Shown here piece by piece: positions 56,333 to 64,000 of a DNA stretch of 64,000 bases. The notes under the pieces are model-generated. The model worked only from the letters and a program-made list of their open reading frames with translations, was not told the origin of the DNA and did no database searches. Both the position numbers and the translations under genes were made by a program. The stretch is taken from contig CM060731.1 of assembly GCA_030704615.1 (NCBI GenBank), positions 29,574,001 through 29,638,000 on the forward strand. Direction: 5' to 3'. The DNA comes from Takakia lepidozioides (taxonomy: Eukaryota > Streptophyta > Takakiopsida > Takakiales > Takakiaceae). The first letter of the stretch is position 1. Each line of letters begins with the position of its first letter.

Positions 56333-56533
56333 TGGCGCAGGAGACAAAGAGGACCAAAAAGAAGGCTAAGTCCATAGGGAAGATTTCTGTTCATCCAACT
56401 CTTGTGGACATTGGGTTTCGTAAGAAAAATGATGATATTCATCCGAGGTGGCCTCGTGAAGCGGGTTTTGCTTCGAAGCTTGGAAACTTCCGATTGGGGC
56501 TTGCTGTCTTTGGCTTGTAATCACAGATCCAAA

Positions 56534-57255
56534 GGGAATGTCGGTGCCGACATTCACTTCTATGTCTGTGTCCTTCCAAAGCTAGAGATTGCATTCACCT
56601 GGATTAGGAACTTAGGGTGTGTTTGCAGTGTCCTTGAATGATATTTTGTGAATGGCGTTGACCACATTCACATCCAGAGCTGTTGTGAGCTCCCGAGATT
56701 TATTGTACGTTTTGTATATTGAATGTCCTACTAGAAACTGTGTTGCCTCTGGTGAGAAATCGTTAGGCTTTGTAAGCAGTGTAATCATAGATCCAAAGTG
56801 AATGTCGGTGCCGACATTCACTTCTATATCTGTGTCCTTCCAAAGCTAGAGATTGCATTCACCTGGATTAGGAACTTAGGGTGTGTTTGCAGTGTCCTTG
56901 AATGGAATTTTGTGAATGTCGTTGACGACATTCACATCCAGAGCTGTTGTGAGGTCCTGAGATTTAATGTACGTTTTGTATGTTCCATTGATTTTTTAGT
57001 GAGCGTTCCTCACTCTAGTTTTCTGAATGTCGTTGCCGACATTCACTTTCCTTGCAATGTTGTTGCCTCTTGTGAGAAATTGTTAGGCTCTGTTAGCAGT
57101 GTAATCACAGATCCAACGTGAATGTCGTTGCCGACATTCACTTCTATGTCTGTGTCCTTCCAAAGCTAGAGATTGCATTCACCTGGATTAGGAACTTAGG
57201 GTGTGTTTGCACTGTCCTTGAATGGAATTTTGTGAATGTCGTTGACGACATTCAC
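56534..57255. repeat. Tandem repeat carrying seven GTGAATGTCG / CGACATTCAC dyads
   Basis: Dyads of 24 bp lie at 56534, 56648, 56798, 56912, 57023, 57118 and 57232. Arms are GTGAATGTCGG or GTGAATGTCGT with the matching right arm, and the core is TG in all seven. The DNA between them is itself a tandem repeat. 'cttctatgtctgtgtccttcc' to 'ttgaatggaattttgtg' occurs three times (from about 56557, 56821 and 57141). The cluster ends 140 bases before the splice acceptor of methyltransferase-like copy 3, so it lies in that intron or at its 5' side. Confidence 0.92.
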
Positions 57256-57396
57256 ATCCAGAGCTGTTGTGAGCTCCTGAGAGCTCCTTAGAGCTGTTCT
57301 GAGCTCCATTTCCTTCCTCGTTTTTTTCATTCTATGCTACTGGCATCTTACTCACTTCGCGCTTTGGTGGGTTGGGTTTTGTCTCTTGTTTCACAG

Positions 57397-59636
57397 GTAC
57401 ACGAAATATGTGCTTATGGATGGAAATCACATCAGCGGTATTCCAGACTATCTTGACATGTGGTCGGACCCTGCAAACGATCCAACCATGTGCACTGCAG
57501 GGATATTGAAGGACTGGAGTCCTTCTCACTTCAGAGACTGTGGTTGGTACCTAGACTGCCCACCTGAGCACACGACCTTTCAAGAGCAGCACATGAAATA
57601 TTTGAACAATAATGCTGAGATGCTGGCTCCTCTGGACGACGAGGAGTACCAAAGAAACATAACAACATTGGCTGCCAAGGACCCTGATGCTCAGGAAACG
57701 ACGCAGAGGGGCAAGAAGGCGGGGCGCAAACCAAAAGACAAGGCTCCTGATGTCATAGCCATGTCACCAGCAAAGCCAAAGGACAAAGATAAGTCCAAGG
57801 ACAAGGAGAAGGAAAAGGACAAGGGGAAGGAGAAAGAAAAAGAGAGGGAGAGGAAAATGAGAGTGAGAAGGACTTCACTGCTGGAAGGTATACCCGCACA
57901 ATTCAGTGCGTGTTCGATGCCAGGCCACACCCTTCCCGTGCTGATTCGGCAAGAGAGATTAAGATTGTCAATGAGGGTTGGCTGGCGATGATGTAGAGTC
58001 AAAAGAGATGATACACTGGGGTGCCTTCGCCTACCTGGGACAACATGATCTCATTCCTTAATTTGGTGAGAATTTGATTTTCTTTCCTTTGCATCTGTAA
58101 GTGTCATTTGCAGTATTAAAGTTTGGTTCTTTGAAAACATTCTTGTCTTCGTTCTAAAATTGAACATGTCTATTGCAGGTGAGCACTGGTCCCACCTCCG
58201 TGTGCGCTGTGCAGAAAACATTTGCGGCTGACATGGTCATTTCTCGACATCCCGGACGGCCAGGCTGTGCCAGAAGTTCTTCCGAAGGGCAAGACGCCAA
58301 GCTGGAACAAATTCGATGACAACCATTGGAGTTGGGTGTTCAGGTTCTGCAATAATTTCCTCTCTGATGCAGGGACACTTCTGCTTTTTCAGTCATGTGA
58401 CAAAGATAGTCGTCGGGCATTGGCATCATACCTGAAGTCCTCTGGGTTTGAAGTTTTGCGCACATGGAATTGTGTGAACATCCTCTACCTTGTGAAAGGG
58501 GGTTGTCCTGGTCAGCTGGTATGCCATCTCCCTTCTGCATGTGCTTTCATGCTGCGTTTCAATGTTCTCTGTAGCTCCACTATAGAAGAATCTGTAATGA
58601 TAGACACCGATCAGCACAAATTCGTGACAAAACAGATTGTTGTATGCCAGTTTTTTGAATAGCCAATGTACAAACTTCCACTATAGTTTGTGTTTACCAC
58701 CCTAACCTGCAGTCTTTGGCAGACGAGGATGTTCGAGGCGATCTGCCTGCGGAGGATTTGCACCTCAAATACATCATCCTCCGTCCGCAGCTTTGAGATT
58801 TCTGACTAGGGTTGTTTTGTCAACCCCCCGTATGAGCCGCATGTCGATGACATTTGTACAACTTCATGCAGTCCAGTCAGACTCTCAAGAGACCAGATGG
58901 CACTCTCTGGAGAGGTGCAAAGGAAAAAACCCCAGCGTTCATGCAGATACTGCTGGAGTCATGCAGCCACTATTTTGCACGGGTGGTCGATCTTTCTGTG
59001 TCCACAGGTTCGTTCTCTCCCTTTCGAATTGATTTTCTTTCACCAGTTTCATCTTCTTAAATTCCCCCCCCCCCCCCCAACAACCTGTTCATGCCCTCCT
59101 GTCTGGTGCAGGAGCAACTTACCATGCATGCAAGGCAGGCGGAAGAAGCCTTTTTGGCATGGAGGGTGATTCTGACCTTTACAAGACAGTGGTCATCCCC
59201 CTTTTGTCTCGCTCCACTTCAGGCACACTGACTGAGAGGATTCAAATCCGAAATGATGACGATCCCAAAGACAAGCAGGTCTAGAACGACTTTTCATGTG
59301 AGTAAGTCCTAAACCCACTTTGGGAGCCATACTCAATTTCTCGGACATCAAATTTACAGTAATAACTTTTTTCGGGCTGTGACTTGCAGGAAAGGCAACG
59401 ATTGATCTTCAGGAGATACCCCCATTTGTGGCGGGTCTGTTTTTGACAGCCTCCTTTCCAGTTTTCTGCTTTCTGTGTATGCCGAAGCAATGGCACTTCA
59501 TGCGGCTGAGTCTCTATCCCCTGACTTTTTATTGCCTGGACGCAGGTGTAGCCAGCGTAGATCCGGAGTTCTTAAATACTTAGACTTAGATGCAGAGGAC
59601 GCGGGGATACATTGTACTGACTCTGAGTCAGACTGA
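57397..59636 (+). pseudogene. Methyltransferase-like gene, copy 3
   Basis: Inferred exons are 57397-58065, 58179-58518, 58723-59007, 59112-59278 and 59546-59636, with borders matching copy 2. The first exon reads YTKYVLMDGNHISGIPDYLD, HFRDCGWYLDCPPEHTTF and then a Lys/Asp/Glu-rich stretch (about 57755-57860) of KDKEKEKDK type. The second has FLDIPDGQAVPEVLP and WVFRFCNNFLSDAGTLLL. The third has TLWRGAKEKTPAFMQ and VVDLSVSTG, which continues across an intron to ATYHACKAGGRSLFGMEGD. The last exon ends KYLDLDAEDA and TDSESD. Motif I has a Ser for the second Gly (DLSVSTG). A frameshift near 58240 and stops near 57990 and 58800 show decay. The ParB part is absent upstream and appears instead, inverted, at 60.4 kb. 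Confidence 0.7.
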
Positions 59637-59765
59637 ACTTTGTTCTTTTAATGTTCTGTTTCATCCTCTTCGGAAAACATTGAATCCCCTTACTCCACTG
59701 TAGTTCTTCTGGCAGAAAATAAAAAATAAAAAATCAAAGAATCCACTTTCATTAAAATGGCAATA

Positions 59766-60050
59766 TGTATGAATCCATCCCACAAACCCCACTCACTCTT
59801 GTCATATCCATTGTGCATTCATCTACTGTGTATTCATGCGTGCTCCATTCATGAATGTTTTCCTTTATTCAACATCCATTGTACATTCATCCACTGTACT
59901 CTGTAATCCACCCCACAAACCTACCACACTCATGTCATATACATTGTGCATTCATCTCATCCCACATTCATCCATCTACTTTCATTTTTCACACTCATCC
60001 ATCTGTTTATCATCCACTCTACATTCATCCATCCTTCATTCATCTGTTGC
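59766..60050. repeat. Degenerate 'cattcatcca' repeat tract
   Basis: Pyrimidine-rich DNA with many imperfect copies of 'cattcatcca' or 'tccattgt(g/a)cattcatc'. It begins after the 3' end of copy 3 and stops at the edge of segmental duplicate B. Confidence 0.75.
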
Positions 60051-60221
60051 TTTCAGGTGGGAATGACCACGTCCTTTTATTATGTCGTCCAGCTTGTTTC
60101 CGCGGAGGGTGATCTTCCGTGGGAATACACTCCACTTCTTCCTTGGCGTGTGGTGACACGACCTTCAAGCGCGATGACGTGGAGTGAGCCCCGTGATGTG
60201 GCGTTGGCCGAAGGTGACGTG

Positions 60222-60245
60222 GCGTGAGCGCAGTTGCACTCACGC
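60222..60245. repeat. 24-bp dyad GCGTGAGCGCA / TGCACTCACGC
   Basis: This is the counterpart of 43460-43483 with a single mismatch in the right arm and core GT. It lies where the ParB gene loses similarity to copy 2. Confidence 0.8.
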
Positions 60246-60448
60246 GACCAGGCTCACGCCGAGGCATCCCTGCACATCTGTGAATGACTCCAGTGGCATC
60301 AGCCCTATCTTCTGGATATGGAATAGTGTGTGGCAGAGATTGGTCGTCACATGGGAGGTTTCATTGGACCTGGAAAAACCTTCGACTCATAAGATGATTT
60401 CAAATTGTGGAAACACAGACCGGAACGGGAACAATGTTGGTAACTTAC

Positions 60449-61001
60449 TTGTTTATGTCGTGCATGGCTGTCAAGAGCTGCGTGACACGTCCTTTGTGGT
60501 CGAGTACCATGGAAACCACGCTCCAGTGCCATTCGATCTCGTCCGAATGCAAGCTTGAAATGTAATCCATCCAGGCAAGCAGTCTATGGTTCCCATCCCA
60601 GACAAAAAACATTTTTTCCATAAACGCTTTTGTGGAGGCCTTTTTGGACAACTTGAACTCGAACTCCCTGTTTACATCCTGCCAACATGCATCCCAACTT
60701 TGCTCTATGTCCTCTGTTACAAGACACTCCTCTCCTTTCGTGTTCACAGTGGATACATAGAACACTGCAGATCCCTTGACATAGCCGTGAACAAAACCGT
60801 TCTTCAACTTCGTGATGTCGTTCCTCAATGCGGGTCGAACCGCGGGCATGGAGATCATCCTGCATAGTGGGATAACCAGGTTTCCGCCGGGAACCTCCAT
60901 CGACAGAATCACCTTCAAGGAGTTCACTTTCTGCCCACCCATAACCTCCTCGGCCTTGTTTTCATAGTGTCCCTCAAATGACTCTTCCTCACCATCACCT
61001 T
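60449..61001 (-). CDS. ParB-like exon, copy B (unbroken)
   Basis: An intact minus-strand exon lies between an acceptor (gtggcag) and a GTAAGT donor (60448-60443). It reads EESFEGHYENKAEEVMGGQ, KVNSLKVILSMEVPGGNLV, IPLCRMISMPAVRPALRND, GFVHGYVKGSAVFYVST, QSWDACWQDVNREFEFKL, MFFVWDGNHRLLAWMDYI and WHWSVVSMVLDHKGRV. The I-P-L ... V-R-P ... V-F-Y-V-S ... D-G-N-H-R-L-L-A succession is that of ParB/sulfiredoxin-fold domains. In that fold, the His-Arg of the last box binds nucleotide or supports nuclease activity. A short next exon at about 60307-60270 (KIGLMPLESFTDV) matches copy 2 (RIGQMPLSNF) and then breaks off at the GTGAGC dyad. Confidence 0.7.
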
Positions 61002-61015
61002 CTGCCACTGCCGCA

Positions 61016-61382
61016 TCTCCCCCCACGGATTTCCTTTTTCTTTTCCTCTACAGAGAATGAATATCCCTGTGAGTGACAGATTGAGCTCCCATGGATCAAC
61101 CTTGCGTTGACGCAAAGTTGATTGATGGGGTGTAGCTTAGTCTGAAATGCATACCGGAACAGTCCATTGAACCCACTAAATGCTTTGCGTGGACGCAAGG
61201 TTCTTTTGGGGGCTTCAAATAATCAACTTTCCCTACCTTGCGGTTCATGGCACGAGACTTCGGATGCTGGGAGTGAACAAAAGAGGCATCAAAATCAGCC
61301 TCGCGTCAACGCAAGGTTGATTCGAGTGCTGCATCTGCTTCGTTTCACCTTCATAAACATATACTTTGGAGGTCGACATCAA
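61016..61382. repeat. Intron segment, counterpart of the inverted 44253-44620
   Basis: The reverse complement matches 44253-44620 almost base for base. Its right edge lies inside a complete palindrome (61380-61403), so B most likely keeps the original orientation. Confidence 0.9.
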
Positions 61383-61638
61383 CCTTGCATTGACGCAAGG
61401 TTGATGTCGAGCTCTCAGATTGGTGTTCAACAAACAAAAAAACCAAATGGAAAAGGAGATTGCAACCTATGGTTTCTTCTTGGCACTTGATGATGCATCG
61501 GGAGCATTCATATTTTCCATGGCTGCCAAGCGGATACGGGAGGAACAAAAAAGTGGATTGGCAGCAGGGAGTCGCCGCACCGAATGTTGATGGAGGTCAA
61601 CATCAAGCTTGCGTTGACGCAAGGTTGATGTTGACCTC
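61097..61638. repeat. Cluster of CAACCTTGCGT / ACGCAAGGTTG dyads, copy B
   Basis: Dyads lie at 61097-61120 (core TG), about 61180-61203 (decayed), 61296-61319 (core CA), 61380-61403 (core TG) and 61604-61627. The last is the centre of a 46-bp near-perfect palindrome (61593-61638) with arms starting GAGGTCAACATCAAG. All lie in the intron between exon 61716-62145 and exon 60449-61001 of the minus-strand ParB gene. Confidence 0.88.
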
Positions 61639-61715
61639 TCTGTTTAGCATGGAACAGACAAAAAAAAGAAAGGGAAATAGAGGGTTGATAGCCACCTCCG
61701 GTTTCTTCTTTACAC

Positions 61716-62150
61716 TTGATGATGCTCATGAGGCATTCAACTTTTCCATGAGGTCTGGAGGCAGCATGCTTCCAAGGAGGTCCCGGTGGTGCGAAACAGC
61801 GGCAAACGACAGCGTTTCCGCGTCCATCTCTCCTCCCTGCTCTCCCAAGACCTGGTTCTCTACTCGCAGCGCTTCCTCCCGAGCCCAGCTGACTTCCTCG
61901 TCCTCCCCCCCTTCTATTGGAGGTTGCTCTTTGGTCGCCTCCGGGATCACTTCAAGACCTTCCTCTCCAAACTGTGGTTGCAGAATCGGGTTTTGCCCTT
62001 CGTCCTCATCTCCGACGGAGGTTTCTTCTCCCATTCTAAGTTCCCGTCTCGCCTTCCTCATCCTCTCCTTAGCGCGTGCCCTTTGCTTGTTTGATGTGAA
62101 ATAAAGTGTTCTTCGACGCTTTCTTCTCCCTCGGGATGGGGTCACCGTCT
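61716..62150 (-). pseudogene. 5' exon of ParB gene copy B
   Basis: The minus-strand frame, open from an acceptor (tctgcag) at about 62151, begins with a very basic segment (SRGRRKRRRTLYF, then KERMRKARRELRMGEE), a likely nuclear localisation signal. It continues with an acidic segment (PPIEGGEDEEVSWAREE), a coiled-coil-like ALRVENQVL, and RDLLGSMLPPDLMEKLN. A TGA follows NAS, where copy A has Gly (GGA), three codons before the GTG donor. The start codon is probably in an exon further right that is not identified. Confidence 0.55.
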
Positions 62151-62740
62151 CTGCAGAATCCAGGGTTGCAAGGAGAATAAGAAGAAGAAGGAAAAAAGGG
62201 GGCTACGGGAGGTTCACCGCAAGGCCTTCCGCGCCAAGATGATCGCTCGGAATGACCTGTGCGCCACATGCTCATTCCACATGCATGGTGAACACGTGTC
62301 CATCTAACCGTTATGAATATCTTCGGAAATCATTTGTTTCTCATCCACCGAAATTCGTTCGGGTCCACCTCTCATTCGAAAAAGTTCATTATTGGGTAAT
62401 AGCTTTTGGGATGTTTCAGAGGAATGTGCAGTATGTACAGTTGTACAACGGTGCAGGTGCCGTTAACATTGAATGGAAATGGGCACCTCATCTGGACTCT
62501 CTGACATGACAGCCAAATGGCGGCTCTATCAGTCAATCTTGCGGAATTCGTTGTCCAATGCACTGGTGGGGCACCTGTGAAAAAACAGTTGGATTCTTTA
62601 ATTAGGGCTGACATTATCCACTCCGCATTTGGGCACTCTGTGACCATCCACTTGGTTCGCATGGGGACACATTTCTTTGATGTGCCGAACCGTGTTAGGA
62701 GACCTGCATGCGGGAGCGACATTTGCAATTCTGTGTAACG
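62146..62740. other. Junction region between ParB gene B and MULE copy B
   Basis: Open frames on both strands (62252-62509, 62517-62738 and their complements) have no clear domain. The minus strand may still contain decayed C-terminal MULE sequence, but no SWIM motif could be found. Confidence 0.3.
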
Positions 62741-64000
62741 ACGTCTTCTATACAACCAAAAAACTCCGCTCTAGTACAACAGAGACAATAAGTCTACACC
62801 AGAGACACAAATCGACCCTGTCAGGGCGATGGGAATCTCCATCCGACCTGGAGGAGTGTTCAATTTCTTTTTGCATGATCCAAATGTTTCCTCGCCTTCC
62901 AAATGGGGGACCCTGGATTGCAAAAGGGAACCTTAAGTGCACCTGTTCAGAGCTCTCGCCATCTTCGATGGGTCTCCGGACCTACTCGCAGCCCTTAGCA
63001 TCAACAAAGTCGTATCATGGGGCCCTTGCCTCCGCTCCGTCATATTAGAAAATTCCGATATCTGGTTTGTTGTGTAAGTGCCCACACCATGTCATCTGCA
63101 ATGGCAACATACAAGTCACGTCCTGCTTTGGTAGACTGCTGCATCCAGGCGTTGTGAACAGTCTCCGCCAAATTACACGAAGGCATGTCGGTCAAGTCCT
63201 CCAAGGACATGTCCTAAAGGAGGCCATGCACGCAAATGTGAGGAATGAAAGGAAATGGTGGAGATTCTGCAAGTGACAATCTAGCAACCCTAGAGGAATT
63301 GGAACAGGCACGATGCAAAGTGAAATTTGTGTTTCTGGGATTGAAGAGGCTTACCGTCGTCATGAAAGCTCCCCATTGTCTGTACCTGAAGTCCAAGAAA
63401 ATCAACCAGTCCTCCAACTCCTTCAGCTGGATCCCAGTAGCAGCACCAAAGGAGAACCACCAAGCCCAGATTGCTTGGTAAGTGCTCTCAGCTTCTCCCA
63501 TTGAGGTGGCATTTTTGTACTTGAGGCAGAGCCTTCTGTGCTTCAACTGAAGGTCAGGTCGAATACAACGCTTTTGTATGACGTGCCAGAGATTGACTCC
63601 AATGGAAGAGGCATGTGCGCTCCCTATTTTCCATTGGCACTTTAGGATCCCCCGATCCAAAGACTCGCCGCACTGCATTGAAATTTGTCTGTGCACTATC
63701 AGCCATGAACCCCGCAAAATTTGTGTTTTGCATTCCATTGCGCTGCATGACGGCTAGGAGAGAATTCCACATCAGCATTTAGATTTAGTGTCCTCTGACT
63801 GCATATCACAAATTGTTATGGAGAGCACATGCTGGTACACTGGATCGTACACATGGCAAGCCATGGTTGTCCAACCCTTCACCCGTTTGCAGTGATCAAA
63901 CATTAACCAACATTTCGCCAAATCTCCTCGAGGTTGCATTCGGCGGACAATGCTAACACCACTGCCTTCGCACACTGTGGACATTTTGAACAAATACACC
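62741..64000 (-). pseudogene. MULE-type transposase, copy B (5' end outside the window)
   Basis: The minus strand reads FKMSTVCEGSGVSIVRRM and WTTMACHVYDPVYQHVL. After a frameshift near 63780 it reads FAGFMADSAQTNFNAVRRVF and RTCLFHWSQSLARHTK. After another it reads RLCLKYKNATSMGEAES and LKELEDWLIFLDFRYRQW. Further on, near 62790-62900, it reads RSDGDSHRPDRVDL, matching GSDADSHRADTVNF of copy A. The A-D-S-A-Q-x-N-F-N-A-V and C-L-F-H-W blocks define the MULE DDE core. Here the second Asp region is intact but the frame is broken elsewhere. The gene lies upstream of ParB gene B in the same orientation, whereas MULE copy A is divergent from ParB gene A. Confidence 0.72.

Larger units (their letters stand above)
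60057..61937. repeat. Segmental duplicate B (partner at 43294-45220)
   Basis: From 'gggaatgaccacgtcc' to 'gaggttgctctttgg' the sequence is nearly identical to 43294-45220, except for the inverted 61016-61382 segment. To the right, copy B continues the ParB gene 5' exon, whereas copy A switches to other sequence. B therefore preserves the older arrangement at that side. Confidence 0.9.

Noticed and set aside
56534-57255. CRISPR-like array of short palindromic repeats
   Set aside because: The repeats are regular, but the spacers are themselves similar tandem sequence, no cas genes are present, and the context is eukaryotic with introns.
57691-58002. Minus-strand Ser/Leu/Phe-rich frame that looks like membrane segments
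   Set aside because: It is the complement of the Lys/Glu-rich linker of copy 3. The hydrophobic look is an artefact of that composition.

Overview
The window is nuclear DNA of a streptophyte, meaning a land plant or a close algal relative. The evidence is a class I cytosolic small heat-shock protein gene, PLS-type pentatricopeptide (PPR) fragments, a trihelix DNA-binding fragment, plant CACTA transposon ends (CACTACAAGAAA type), Ty1/copia and Ty3/gypsy elements, a MULE transposase with a SWIM finger, and GT-AG introns. Nothing looks bacterial. A charophyte such as Chara would fit the unusual transposon proteins, but that is a guess. Only one ordinary gene looks intact (the sHSP at 51.9-52.6 kb). 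The rest is transposons, captured gene pieces and a multi-copy gene family.

Layout. 1-7.2 kb: a LINE on the minus strand with a 2A-like motif, endonuclease, reverse transcriptase, a chromodomain, a PCIF1-like methyltransferase region and RNase H, running off the left edge. 7.2-12.5 kb: mostly non-coding, with a CACTA-type end, a copia relic and an unknown gene broken by an 85-bp tandem duplication. 12.7-17.6 kb: a decayed gypsy element. 21.24-28.28 kb: a 7-kb CACTA-like element with a 19-bp terminal inverted repeat and a TAA target duplication, carrying amplified PPR fragments. 30.1-30.85 kb: a small CACTA-type non-autonomous element. 31.6-32.45 kb: a trihelix pseudogene. 32.5-33.4 kb: a 190-bp satellite.

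35.9-48.7 kb and 56.5-64 kb hold the most unusual material. A spliced gene family joins a ParB-like domain (motif DGNHRLLAW) to a methyltransferase-like domain in the beta-class motif order (DIPDG, then DLSxGTG). There are three copies of the methyltransferase part (35.9-37.3, 37.9-42.1 and 57.4-59.6 kb) and three of the ParB part (37.9-38.4, 43.7-45.2 and 60.4-62.1 kb). Two MULE transposase genes lie beside the ParB copies. Introns and flanks of this family hold clusters of short inverted repeats, most of them 24 bp with two 11-base arms around a 2-base core (TG, CA, TA or GT). At least five sequence families share this architecture. In one pair of duplicated ParB loci the intron segment between such palindromes is inverted, and one breakpoint lies at a palindrome core. 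48.7-51.75 kb: an unknown ORF and a copia gag with primer site and LTR. 51.9-53.5 kb: divergent sHSP genes with heat-shock elements between them. 54.93-56.31 kb: a DNA transposon with 27-bp terminal inverted repeats.

Many reading frames are broken. Several in-frame TGA codons sit where relatives have, or would be expected to have, arginine, consistent with C-to-T decay of CGA at methylated CpG sites.
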